Origin: JAJYZP01 sp049964535
Lineage (GTDB): Bacteria; Actinomycetota; Acidimicrobiia; Acidimicrobiales; Acidimicrobiaceae
DNA: 13,034 bases
Assembly (NCBI GenBank): GCA_049964535.1
Contig: JBMFXG010000060.1
Location: 1-13,034, forward strand
Reading direction: 5' to 3'
Part shown: positions 1 to 7,405 of the stretch, one piece after another
How the letters are laid out: the number at the start of each line of letters is the position of its first letter
Numbering within the stretch: position 1 is the stretch's first letter
The notes under the pieces: model-generated
What the model saw: the letters and a program-made list of their open reading frames with translations, nothing else
Told to the model about the DNA's origin: nothing
Database searches by the model: none
Translations under genes and position numbers: made by a program

Positions 1-111
1 TAACGTGCAAAGTGTCCTTTCGAACCTCGGACAGCGAAGTTTCAACGCACGTGAACGAAGCGACCGTATCGTCAGCGGGGCGATGCGGGGTACTTGCTCA
101 GTGATCGCACC

Positions 112-1029
112 ATGAGCGGGGATCACCAACACTTCGACGGTCACCTCTCCCATCACGATCGACAACGTCTCAAGCTTGCCATCGTCGCACTGACGCTCTT
201 TATGATAATCGAGACGAGCTTCTCCATCTGGGGACACTCCATGGCACTCCTCAGCGATGCTGGTCACATGCTCGTCGACCTCGGCGCGTTGGGAATGACC
301 CTCTGGGTTGCCACGGTTCAGGAACGTCCACCGACTGCGACTTGGAGCTTTGGTCTTCAACGAGCCGAAGTCATCTCAGGTGCAATCAACGGTCTGGCAC
401 TGGTGATTCTCGGGAGCCTCATCCTCTCCGACGATGTTGTACGTCTCCTCCATCCTCGAGCAGTCGACGGGGCGTCCGTGATAGGCGTGTCCATCGGCGG
501 AATCTTTGTCAACCTGTTCGTCACTGCTCTTTTGAACCATACCAATCGCCAGAGCCTCAATCTTGCCGGTGCATTTGCGCACATTGTCACCGATCTATGG
601 GCATTCGGAGCGACTTTGGTAGCTGGGATCGTGGTCGAACTCTTCTCCTTTAACGGCGCCGACCTACTTGCTTCACTCGTAGTTGTCGCCCTCATGTTTC
701 GGGCCGCCATCTCGTTACTACGCAAATCCGGGCGCATTCTCTTGGAAGGCACCCCACCCGAGATGGATCTCGAAGTTGTGCGAGCTCATCTTCTCGCAGA
801 GGCTCACGTACAGCAGGTGCATGAGCTACACGCCTGGGTCGTCGCAAGTGGACTCACCAGTATTTCAGCACACATCGTTCTTGACGAGACATGTTTTCAA
901 AGCGGGCACGCCTCTCAAACCCTTGATCTACTTCAGAACTGCCTCTCAGAACACTTCAACCTCAGTCACTCAACCCTGCAACTTGAGACACCGCCTCACG
1001 CCGAACACGAAGAGCCTGGGCACGAGTGA
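112..1029 (+). CDS. Cation diffusion facilitator (zinc/cobalt/cadmium efflux) transporter
   Basis: Six-helix inner-membrane metal/proton antiporter that exports divalent cations, most likely Zn2+. With the ATG at 112 the protein has 305 residues, with a His-rich cytosolic N-terminus and helices near 21-40, 43-67, 87-105, 123-141, 157-180 and 184-203. Helix 2 carries SDAGHMLVD (H52, D56) and helix 5 carries AHIVTD (H157, D161). These two HxxxD pairs form the tetrahedral transport site, and a His in helix 2 is typical of zinc-selective CDF members. The C-terminal cytosolic domain has the family motif VHELHAWVV (about 236-244) and ends in a short His/Glu-rich tail. The frame also opens at a TTG at 94 with GGGG three bases upstream. 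Neither start has a good ribosome site, so the start is uncertain. The gene is monocistronic as far as can be seen, and no metal-regulator gene is nearby. Confidence 0.92.
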   Translation: MSGDHQHFDGHLSHHDRQRLKLAIVALTLFMIIETSFSIWGHSMALLSDAGHMLVDLGALGMTLWVATVQERPPTATWSFGLQRAEVISGAINGLALVILGSLILSDDVVRLLHPRAVDGASVIGVSIGGIFVNLFVTALLNHTNRQSLNLAGAFAHIVTDLWAFGATLVAGIVVELFSFNGADLLASLVVVALMFRAAISLLRKSGRILLEGTPPEMDLEVVRAHLLAEAHVQQVHELHAWVVASGLTSISAHIVLDETCFQSGHASQTLDLLQNCLSEHFNLSHSTLQLETPPHAEHEEPGHE

Positions 1030-1220
1030 GCTCAAGCGCTAGCACTGCAAACACGAGCAATCTGGCCACTCCACCAAGCCACTCGGACGACCACGCTTGT
1101 CAATCGAGATGAGCATTCCCTTAGTGGTCTCCCTTTGCAGGGCTCAATCCGCCTTGCTCGCCCATCGGCAAACTAAGGTTGTCTCATTATTCAGCGAGCA
1201 TATGAAAGTCTCGGAGCACA

Positions 1221-2726
1221 GTGAGTCCCAAACTACATGAGCTACAAGCACTCATACCCTCGGCCGAGGTTCATGGAGACCGAGACACGGAAGTTGTCGA
1301 CCTAACTCTTGACTCGAGAAACGTCCAGAAAGGCTGGATGTTTTGCTGCACCAAAGGATCACGGTTCGACGGCCACGACTTTGCCGATCAAGCGGTAGCC
1401 CTCGGAGCATCGGCACTCGTTGTAGCGAGACCCTTGCCCCTACCGATACCACAGCTAATCCTTCCCTCAGTGCGGAACGGATTAGGACGAATCTCCGCCT
1501 TCCTCAACGACCATCCCTCAACAAAGCTCGACCTCATCGGCGTAACCGGTACGAACGGCAAGACCACAACGTCGTACCTTTTGGAGTCGATCCTTCGAAC
1601 AACGAAGCGCTCTACCGGGATTATCGGAACCATTGAGGCCCGTTACAACGCCTCTCGCCAGCCCTCACTATACACCACCCCAGAGGCGCCAGAGCTCCAT
1701 CGCCACCTCCGACAGATGTACGAGGACCATATCGACTCCGTAGTCATGGAAGTCTCCTCGCACGGTATCGATCAGCACCGTATCGATGCCACGACCTTTG
1801 CTCTGAGCATCTTCACGAACCTTACGCCGGAGCACCTTGATTACCATGGAACGATTGAGCAGTACTACTCGGTCAAGGCTCAGCTTTTCACGCCCGACCG
1901 AACCGCTCTCGCACTGATCTGTGTCGACGATGCCTGGGGACGCCGTCTTGCGTCTCAAATCCGTGTTCCGTCCTTTACGTTTGGACAACACCCAAGCGCC
2001 GATCTTAGAATCAGCTCGGTCTCGGTCACGACGACAGGTACGTCGCTCACCGTTAGCGGACTTGGTCTCGACACTCGTCTCGAGACTTCCGTTGTTGGAG
2101 CCTGCAACGCTGAAAACGCAGCAGCCGCCTATCTCGCAGGTCGACTTCTCGGTGCAACAATCGAAGAGGCTCGTTCAGGAATCGCAACCTGCGAAGCGAT
2201 CTCTGGTCGCTTCCAGCGCATCGAGACCTCCGAGGATCTCCTCGTCGTCGTCGACTACGCACATACACCGGACTCAATCCGTGCGCTCGTCAACACCGCT
2301 CGAGATATCATTGGGCCGCATCAACGGGTGATCCTTGTTGCCGGCGCTCGAGGCAAACGCGACCGATTTAAGCGACCAGAGCTTGGCAGGGCGGCAGCAA
2401 CTGCAGATTTAGCGGTACTTACCACCGACAACCCCGGTGACGAAGACCCACAATCAATCGTCGATCAGCTCATTGCAGGGACCATCGACATACCGAAGAA
2501 GAACTTCATCGTGGAGCTCGATCGAGCCGTAGCGATTCGTCGTGCGATACTCGCAGCCGATCCGGGTGACGCTGTTCTCATCGTTGGCCGAGGGCACGAA
2601 AACTCGCTTCGTGTCGGATCCACGACTATCAGCCTCGACGACCGAGAGGAAGCGCTGCGATCCATTCAGTTGCGTGACCACAAGAACACGTCCAGCCTAA
2701 AGAAGCTCATGACCGGTAAATTATGA
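1221..2726 (+). CDS. murE: MurE: UDP-MurNAc-tripeptide ligase
   Basis: Cytoplasmic ATP-dependent ligase that adds the third residue (a diamino acid) to UDP-MurNAc-L-Ala-D-Glu during peptidoglycan synthesis; 501 residues, normal length. Visible motifs: N-terminal substrate domain (1-100), P-loop GVTGTNGKTTT (107-117), YTTPEAPEL (151-159), MEVSSHG (176-182), HLDYHG (205-210), the lysine expected to be carbamylated (K219 in YYSVKAQLF), VDYAHTPDS (344-352) and GRGHE (456-460). The start is GTG with CGGAG at 1212-1216. Odd point: the amino-acid-selecting motif, DNPR in meso-diaminopimelate enzymes, reads DNPGDEDP (403-410), so the key Arg is Gly. It is not in a division/cell-wall cluster; its only partner is the overlapping glycosyltransferase gene. 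MurE identity is firm, but which amino acid it adds is open. Confidence 0.95.
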   Translation: MSPKLHELQALIPSAEVHGDRDTEVVDLTLDSRNVQKGWMFCCTKGSRFDGHDFADQAVALGASALVVARPLPLPIPQLILPSVRNGLGRISAFLNDHPSTKLDLIGVTGTNGKTTTSYLLESILRTTKRSTGIIGTIEARYNASRQPSLYTTPEAPELHRHLRQMYEDHIDSVVMEVSSHGIDQHRIDATTFALSIFTNLTPEHLDYHGTIEQYYSVKAQLFTPDRTALALICVDDAWGRRLASQIRVPSFTFGQHPSADLRISSVSVTTTGTSLTVSGLGLDTRLETSVVGACNAENAAAAYLAGRLLGATIEEARSGIATCEAISGRFQRIETSEDLLVVVDYAHTPDSIRALVNTARDIIGPHQRVILVAGARGKRDRFKRPELGRAAATADLAVLTTDNPGDEDPQSIVDQLIAGTIDIPKKNFIVELDRAVAIRRAILAADPGDAVLIVGRGHENSLRVGSTTISLDDREEALRSIQLRDHKNTSSLKKLMTGKL

Positions 2727-3664
2727 ACGCTCTACCGAACTCAAAATTCGACATTTCCGTTGTCATACCGACCTACAATGCCCAAGCTACGATCTCTGAG
2801 GCCCTGCACTCGGTTCTCGATCAGTCCTATGAGGTCTCTGAGATCATCGTCGTCGACGACGGATCCACGGACGGAACCATTGATCTCGTTCAGAAGTTCG
2901 GACCGAAGATCCAACTCATCAAGGGCCTCCACGGAGGGCCATCGGCATCGCGCAATACCGGCCTACAACACGTGAATGGAAACTGGGTAGCGTTTCTCGA
3001 CGACGACGACGTCTGGCATCGCGAGAAACTTGAACGTCAACTAAGGGTCCTCGAGTCAGCACCCGATCTCGATCTCATTGCCACCAACTGGACCCGAGGC
3101 GAGCTTGCCGAAGATATCGAGCCAACCTCAAACTTCGCCCAGATACACTACTTCGCGATCCTGGCACTCAATCGTTTCCAGACCTCGACAGTGTTGGCCA
3201 GGACGTCGGCGCTCCTTGAGAGTCGTCCGTTCCAAAGTGAGCTCGATGGGGTCGAGGACTGGGCCTTCTGGCTCCACTTCTCAGAAGACCATACGCTCGG
3301 AATACTTGAGCGACCACTCGTGCGCTACCGAGACTCACCCGATGGCGTTTCTAAGGACCTCCGTCGCTTCTATCGAACTATGCGCACGATGCTTGCGGAG
3401 GTAGCGGCCGAACCGCGTATCGATCCAGTCTTACTCGAAGAGCTACGAGTTTGGCATCAACTTCGGCTCGCTCTTGCCTTCTCGCTCGATCGCGACTTTC
3501 TAGCCATGGCGACGGCGCTCAACGATCTCCGTACTAGTGGCTCACTTCGATCTCTACTCCCTGCAACGCAACGATACTTCCTGCCGTTCCTGTTCGAGCG
3601 TTACCGAAAGCGTCGCACAACGGCGCCCAGCTCGAGTCATCGGGCTCGGCTACCTCCTACTTGA
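2723..3664 (+). CDS. Family 2 glycosyltransferase (GT-A fold)
   Basis: Predicted cytoplasmic or membrane-peripheral enzyme that transfers a sugar from a nucleotide-sugar donor; acceptor unknown. It has 313 residues: a GT-A domain starting with ISVVIPTYNA (11-20), the donor-binding VVDDGSTDGT (43-52), ASRNTG (75-80), the metal-binding FLDDDDVW (91-98), and an ED pair in GVEDWAFWL (176-184) as the likely catalytic base region. The last 90 residues are helical-looking, end in a basic, Ser/Pro-rich tail, and show no obvious membrane helix. The ATG overlaps the murE stop (ATGA, 2723-2726), which points to translational coupling and one transcript. The pairing suggests a cell-envelope polymer as product, but that is inference. 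Donor and acceptor cannot be read from the sequence. Confidence 0.9.
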   Translation: MNALPNSKFDISVVIPTYNAQATISEALHSVLDQSYEVSEIIVVDDGSTDGTIDLVQKFGPKIQLIKGLHGGPSASRNTGLQHVNGNWVAFLDDDDVWHREKLERQLRVLESAPDLDLIATNWTRGELAEDIEPTSNFAQIHYFAILALNRFQTSTVLARTSALLESRPFQSELDGVEDWAFWLHFSEDHTLGILERPLVRYRDSPDGVSKDLRRFYRTMRTMLAEVAAEPRIDPVLLEELRVWHQLRLALAFSLDRDFLAMATALNDLRTSGSLRSLLPATQRYFLPFLFERYRKRRTTAPSSSHRARLPPT

Positions 3665-4110
3665 CACCACCACTCTCCTCGATCAGTGCTCGGAGCAGTA
3701 GCTGTAAGGAAGAGGCCAGACCTGCTATAGTGCAAGTCTCCCAGAGATAGACCGGCTCCATGCCAAGTTGAGACCGATATCGAAGGGCTCTGAGCTTCGG
3801 AATCAGGAGATCATCAACGACACAGCGCACCATCGCCAGCGTCGAACGCTCTGCAATCTCAAAGAGCTCTGTGCAACAGGAACCTCAAGAAAAGCAGCAC
3901 CTGCAGACTCAGAGAACGACCCAGGGCGCTCTCCTCGTTGTGCCGCCCAAAGGGTCCTCGAAGATACAGGCGACCAAGGAGCCCCGAGCAGACCGTGACG
4001 ACGAGAAACCTCTGGTCACGCTGCACCGAAAGATCTAGGCAGTGGTAGGGCAGGTCCATACAACCCACCACGTTCCGCCTCTCGATCCTCTCACCTACCG
4101 CTTGAAGCAC
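3657..4110 (-). pseudogene. Probable frameshifted remnant of an unrecognised gene
   Basis: This stretch between the glycosyltransferase and dedA genes has no intact gene, but reading the minus strand gives three consecutive protein-like segments. Frame A runs from a GTG at 4110 to about 3915 (contains CMDLPYHCLDLSVQRDQRF). Frame B continues from about 3915 to 3865 (ESAGAAFLEVPVAQSS). Frame C continues from about 3865 to a TAG at 3657 (contains FEIAERSTLAM, then 58 residues from an ATG at 3833, with GMEPVYLWETCTIAGLASS). Each change of frame is -1, as single-base deletions would give. Codons in each segment resemble those of the neighbouring genes. The end overlaps the convergent glycosyltransferase stop by 8 bases. 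I do not recognise the family. Alternatives are sequencing errors in a live gene, a genuine 58-residue protein (3657-3833), or chance. Confidence 0.35.
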
Positions 4111-4121
4111 GTTGTGAGAGG
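4087..4121. repeat. Inverted repeat downstream of dedA
   Basis: CCTCTCAC (4087-4094) and GTGAGAGG (4114-4121) form a perfect 8-base inverted repeat with a 19-base loop. It lies 26-60 bases past the dedA stop on the minus strand, where a terminator could sit, but no T-run follows on either strand. It may be a weak hairpin terminator or coincidence. Confidence 0.3.
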
Positions 4122-4146
4122 CTCAGGCGCGTCGGCGTCTGCGGAC

Positions 4147-4773
4147 TCACGCCCGTTCTTTCCGAAACTCTCTCAGGTAGCGATACAGACCGAAGAGGAG
4201 GATGATAGCAACGATCGCTCCGATCACGACGAGCCCCACCGTCGATGCCTGCTTTTCCACGCTCGCAAACGAGTTGCCGGCTAGATAACCGATCGTTGCG
4301 AACACGATACTCCAGGCTATTCCACCAGACGCATTGAAGGTAAGAAACGTGCGATACCGCATCTCCGCCATACCAGCGATGCCGGGAACGAGAACACGCA
4401 GTGCCGTCGTGAACCTACCAACGAAGACCCCAGGACCCCCTCGCTTCGCTACAAAGCTCACGGCCTTATCAACCTGTGATCGCTTAATAAATCGTCCTCC
4501 AGCACGTTCTAATAAGCGATGACCCCAGCGCCGGCCCACGTAGTAACCCACAGAGTCACCCAATATTGCTCCGAGACTTGCTGCGACGATCACCACCCAG
4601 AGCGCCACCTTATGTTCAAACGAAAGTACACCACCGAGGACAACCGCCGTCTCACCGGGGAAGATGAATCCAACAAATACTGAAGATTCAAGAGCCGGAA
4701 GAAGGAAAACTACGAGAATAGCGAGCCAGACTGGGACATTGAGAATGTGATGGACCAGAGAAGTCATTAGCAT
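4147..4773 (-). CDS. DedA-family membrane protein
   Basis: Polytopic inner-membrane protein of the DedA/SNARE-associated (VTT) family, whose studied members act in undecaprenyl-phosphate or phospholipid flipping and membrane-potential maintenance. From the ATG at 4773 it has 208 residues. Family signatures (numbered from that start): GFIFPGETAVVLGG (about 35-48), GDSVGYYVGRRWG (about 72-84) and RFTTALRVLVPGIAGMAEM (about 120-138), followed by a reentrant/helical segment, a final helix and a basic tail. The open frame reaches a TTG at 4821, but that codon is just the complement of the tatA start region, so an ATG at 4773 or 4767 is preferred. Neither has a Shine-Dalgarno sequence. A TACTCT box six bases before the ATG at 4767 would fit a leaderless transcript. 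It is divergent to tatA. Confidence 0.9.
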   Translation of the reverse strand: MLMTSLVHHILNVPVWLAILVVFLLPALESSVFVGFIFPGETAVVLGGVLSFEHKVALWVVIVAASLGAILGDSVGYYVGRRWGHRLLERAGGRFIKRSQVDKAVSFVAKRGGPGVFVGRFTTALRVLVPGIAGMAEMRYRTFLTFNASGGIAWSIVFATIGYLAGNSFASVEKQASTVGLVVIGAIVAIILLFGLYRYLREFRKERA

Positions 4774-4779
4774 AGAGTA
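4774..4779 (-). promoter_or_regulatory. Possible -10 box for leaderless dedA transcript
   Basis: Minus-strand TACTCT (TANNNT pattern) ends six bases before the ATG at 4767. Actinobacterial leaderless genes typically have their -10 box there, and no Shine-Dalgarno sequence is present. No convincing -35 element is seen. This is inference from spacing only. Confidence 0.25.
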
Positions 4780-4809
4780 GGAGATTGCGGATGAACTGTT
4801 CCTATCGTT

Positions 4810-4816
4810 AGGAGGA
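4810..4816 (+). promoter_or_regulatory. Strong ribosome binding site of tatA
   Basis: AGGAGGA lies four bases before the ATG at 4821 and fixes the tatA start. Its complement is what creates the spurious upstream extension of the dedA frame. Confidence 0.85.
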
Positions 4817-4820
4817 ACCA

Positions 4821-5045
4821 ATGTTATTCGGAGAGATTTTTAGTGCACCCGACATCGCTGTAGTCCTGATCGTGGTCTTGCTGCTCTTTGGTGGGCGAAA
4901 ACTACCCCAACTTGCACGATCACTTGGCTCAGCCTCGTCAGAGTTCAAGAAAGGGATCGAAGAAGGCGCTGGCACCACTACCTCTTCAGCCGCGGCGGAT
5001 GAGGTAAAGGCAGAGCAACCAAAAACGACCGAGCAACAGCAGTAA
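4821..5045 (+). CDS. tatA: Twin-arginine translocase subunit TatA
   Basis: Small membrane protein of the Tat pathway, which oligomerises to pass folded proteins across the cytoplasmic membrane. It has 74 residues, normal for the family: a short N-terminus (MLFGEIFSAPD), one hydrophobic helix (about 12-24, IAVVLIVVLLLFG), the FG hinge and conserved LFGGRKLPQLARSLG, an amphipathic helix ending in SSEFKKGIEEG, and an acidic/Gln-rich disordered tail. The FG-x-x-KLP and EFKKG motifs favour TatA over TatB. It has an ideal ribosome site and its own orientation, so it is probably monocistronic; tatB and tatC are not in the window. The Rieske protein encoded nearby carries a twin-arginine motif and is a plausible client. 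Confidence 0.93.
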   Translation: MLFGEIFSAPDIAVVLIVVLLLFGGRKLPQLARSLGSASSEFKKGIEEGAGTTTSSAAADEVKAEQPKTTEQQQ

Positions 5046-5061
5046 GACTAGGTTTCGCTTC

Positions 5062-5085
5062 CTACCTCGCCATACAACGAGGTAG
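5062..5085. terminator. Hairpin 17 bases after tatA
   Basis: CTACCTCG (5062-5069) and CGAGGTAG (5078-5085) form a perfect 8-bp stem with an 8-base loop just past the tatA stop. No good T-run follows directly; a weak second stem (AGCCT/AGGCT, 5086-5104) enclosing CAAAATTT comes next. It may help end tatA transcription. Confidence 0.4.
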
Positions 5086-5114
5086 AGCCTTCAAAATTTA
5101 GGCTTCTCAACGAG

Positions 5115-5161
5115 TAATCCCGAGACCACAGCTTCAAAGAGAGTTGTCGGCCTCGGGATTA
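5115..5161. terminator. Long imperfect hairpin between convergent tatA and ctaF
   Basis: TAATCCCGAG (5115-5124) pairs with CTCGGGATTA (5152-5161). The arms continue inward through CC/GG and ACAGCT/AGTTGT with one mismatch, one bulge and a G-T pair, giving about 18 pairs around an 8-base loop. It lies between two convergent genes, so it could stop transcripts from both sides. Flanking T-runs are weak, so this is judged from stem strength and position. The rest of the gap (5162-5307) shows only a small AGCTC/GAGCT stem at 5285-5298 just past ctaF. Confidence 0.5.
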
Positions 5162-5307
5162 TTTGCAGAGGCTCACGAACTCTCTAAACCTGCTCAGGAC
5201 GAGCAAAACACAACCCCGGCAACCCAGCGCGGGCGAACGCCAACGACGGTATCGCAAACCATGTAACCATCTAAATGAAGCGGGAGCTCCGAGGAGCTGC
5301 AGGAACG

Positions 5308-5700
5308 CTAAATCAGGCCCCCACGCCTCGAGGAGAGCGTACCCCACAGTGCCGCAGAGAAACAGAAGCTGAGACCGACAACCGCCGTCCAAATACCGAA
5401 TACAAATGCTAAAGCAGTCAAGAATGCTCCGACGCCAAGAACGAATGGCCAGATCGAGTGCGTCGGGAAAGCTCCCAACTGATCCGCAACGCCTCCGGGC
5501 TCGACAACCTCTCGATCTTCTGGCCTGGGCTTCATGCGACGCGACCACCAGCCCAGATAGGCACCTGGAAGAAGACCAAGCCCCACCGTCGCGAGAAGCA
5601 GGATAGAGTTCCCACCGTCACCGCTCCAGAAAAAGTAGACCAGAAGCATGACCAGGATAAAGATACCAACTCCCGTATAGACACGGAACTCCGTCTTCAT
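5308..5700 (-). CDS. ctaF: Cytochrome c oxidase subunit IV (actinobacterial type)
   Basis: Small accessory subunit of the aa3 oxidase in actinobacterial bc1-aa3 supercomplexes; integral membrane protein without redox centres. It has 130 residues: an N-terminal MKTEFRVYTGVGIFILVMLLV with the first helix (about 8-25), a second helix (about 33-51), then a polar linker with the family-like RPEDREVVEPGG (about 59-70) and QLGAFPTHSIWPF (about 74-86), then two closely packed helices to about 121. It starts with ATG overlapping the ctaD stop (ATGA, 5697-5700), so translation is probably coupled. It is the last gene of the seven-gene operon. Recognition rests on the RPED...G...LGxF..HSxWP pattern and on context. 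Confidence 0.9.
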   Translation of the reverse strand: MKTEFRVYTGVGIFILVMLLVYFFWSGDGGNSILLLATVGLGLLPGAYLGWWSRRMKPRPEDREVVEPGGVADQLGAFPTHSIWPFVLGVGAFLTALAFVFGIWTAVVGLSFCFSAALWGTLSSRRGGLI

Positions 5701-7403
5701 CGATCCACCACCGTCTCATCCCGACGACTACTAAAGCGAGAGGGCTCCGGTGGACGAAGATAATCGGCATGCTCAGGATGATTCGCATCCCATACTGGAC
5801 GTTGCGAACGGATCGCAGGCAGCGAGTGAAAGTTGTGCGACGGAGGCGGCGACGAAGTACCCCACTCGAGCGTATGACCATCCCAGGGATTATCTCCTGC
5901 CGGAATCGGTCGACGCCATGAGATCCACATGTTCCAAATGAAGACCAGAAACCCGATCGCTGTGATGTAAGCACCAACAGTCGAGACCCGGTTCAGGAAA
6001 GTAAAACCGTCACTTGCCGCATACTCAGCGATTCTTCGCGGCATGCCTCGAAGCCCGACAACGTACTGAGGAAGAAACGTCACGTTGAAACCAATAAAGA
6101 TCAGCCAGAAGTGAAGCTTACCCAGCCCCTCTCGATACATCCTTCCAGTGAGCTTCGGATACCAGTAGTAAAGGCCAGCGAATCCGGCAAAGACTGCCGA
6201 GCCAAAGAGTACCTGATGGAAGTGAGCAACCACAAAGTACGTATCGTGCGTATAGAAATCGATCGGAGGTGCTGCAAGCATCACGCCCGTAATGCCACCC
6301 ATAGTGAAGGCCACGATAAATCCGATAGAGAAAGTTAGCGGAGTCTTGAAGTCGAGGCTACCCTTCCACATCGTTGCGACCCAGGTATAGATCTTTATTC
6401 CTGTGGGAACTGCGATCAGGAGACTGAGGGCCGAGAAGAAAGGCAGAAGCACCGTACCGGTAGTGAACATATGGTGTGCCCAAACTCCAGTAGAGAGGCC
6501 CGCAATCGCAAGCGTCGCAAAGACCAACCCCTTGTAGCCAAAGACTGGTTTGCGCGAAAATACCGGAATCACCTCGGTCACCATACCGAAATATGGAAGC
6601 GCGAGGATATAGACCTCTGGATGGCCAAAGAACCAGAAAAGATTCTGCCACAGTACCGGGACACCACCGCCAGCCACCGTGAAAATATGTGTTCCGAAGT
6701 GACGGTCGGCGTAGAGCAAGATCAACGCCGCTGTCAACACTGGAAAGGAGATCAGGATCAAAATCCCGGTCACGAGCATATTCCAGGTGAAGATCGGCAT
6801 CCGAAACATCGTAAGCCCCGGTGCACGCAAATACATGATGGTCGTAACGAGATTCACCGCAGTGAAGATGCCAGAGAACCCAACCAAGGCTACCGACACG
6901 ATCCAGAGATCGGGACCCGCTCCCGGCGAGTTAGTCGCTTCCGAGAGCGGCGCATAGGCAACCCAACCAAAAGCCGCAGCGCCCGAGGCCGTAAGAAATC
7001 CGAGCAGCATCGTGATTCCACCGGTCAGAAACAGCCAGTAGGACAGTGAGTTCAACCTCGGAAAGGCCATATCCGGAGCACCAATTTGCAACGGGATAAT
7101 ATAGTTTGCCACCCCACCGAAAGCAAAGGGTCCAGCAAAGAGGTAGAGCATCATCGACCCATGAATGGTGAAGAGCTCGTTGTAAGTCTGCGGGGATACA
7201 AAATGGTTATTTGGCGAGAAGAGCTGGGTACGAATGAGCACCGCCATCAAGCCAGCGATGAAAAAGAAGGCCAATGATGTATAGAGGTAGTTTTTACCGA
7301 TGACCTTATGGTCCGTAGAGGTAAGCCAGCGGTAAAAGCCACTCGGCTCCTCTGCATGATGCGGCACAACGTGCTCGGTCACTGTATCGTCAATAACGGC
7401 CAC
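5697..7403 (-). CDS. ctaD: Cytochrome c oxidase subunit I (aa3 type)
   Basis: Catalytic, proton-pumping subunit of the terminal oxidase: binds haem a and the haem a3-CuB site and reduces O2 to water. From the GTG at 7403 it has 568 residues with twelve membrane helices. Visible ligands: H81 (TIHGSMMLY, haem a), H261-P-E-V-Y265 (CuB and the His-Tyr crosslink), H310-H311 (CuB), H394 (haem a3) and H396 (haem a) in VVAHFHQV. Proton routes: GAPD (D111) and NSLSYW for the D channel, E263 in GHPEVY, and K337 in PTGIKIYTW for the K channel, which makes it an A1-type oxidase. A soluble C-terminal tail (PAGDNPWDG onward) is typical of the actinobacterial form. The GTG is preferred over a TTG at 7445 because AGGAG (7411-7415) lies seven bases before it and it sits two bases past the ctaC stop. 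Confidence 0.97.
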   Translation of the reverse strand: MAVIDDTVTEHVVPHHAEEPSGFYRWLTSTDHKVIGKNYLYTSLAFFFIAGLMAVLIRTQLFSPNNHFVSPQTYNELFTIHGSMMLYLFAGPFAFGGVANYIIPLQIGAPDMAFPRLNSLSYWLFLTGGITMLLGFLTASGAAAFGWVAYAPLSEATNSPGAGPDLWIVSVALVGFSGIFTAVNLVTTIMYLRAPGLTMFRMPIFTWNMLVTGILILISFPVLTAALILLYADRHFGTHIFTVAGGGVPVLWQNLFWFFGHPEVYILALPYFGMVTEVIPVFSRKPVFGYKGLVFATLAIAGLSTGVWAHHMFTTGTVLLPFFSALSLLIAVPTGIKIYTWVATMWKGSLDFKTPLTFSIGFIVAFTMGGITGVMLAAPPIDFYTHDTYFVVAHFHQVLFGSAVFAGFAGLYYWYPKLTGRMYREGLGKLHFWLIFIGFNVTFLPQYVVGLRGMPRRIAEYAASDGFTFLNRVSTVGAYITAIGFLVFIWNMWISWRRPIPAGDNPWDGHTLEWGTSSPPPSHNFHSLPAIRSQRPVWDANHPEHADYLRPPEPSRFSSRRDETVVDR

Positions 7404-7405
7404 GG

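Noticed and set aside
1179..1206. TTGTCT and TATGAA as a murE promoter
   Set aside because: Transcription would start about 8 bases before the GTG and lose the ribosome site, so it is unlikely to be the functional promoter.
3723..3731. TGCTATAGT as an extended -10 promoter for a plus-strand RNA or gene
   Set aside because: The box is good by eye, but no -35, gene or structured RNA follows it, and it falls within the minus-strand protein-like frame; AT-rich hexamers arise by chance.
6471..7049. 192-codon plus-strand open frame inside ctaD
   Set aside because: It is antisense to strongly conserved ctaD sequence, its product is charged and unlike any family, and it has no ribosome site; it is a shadow of ctaD codon bias.
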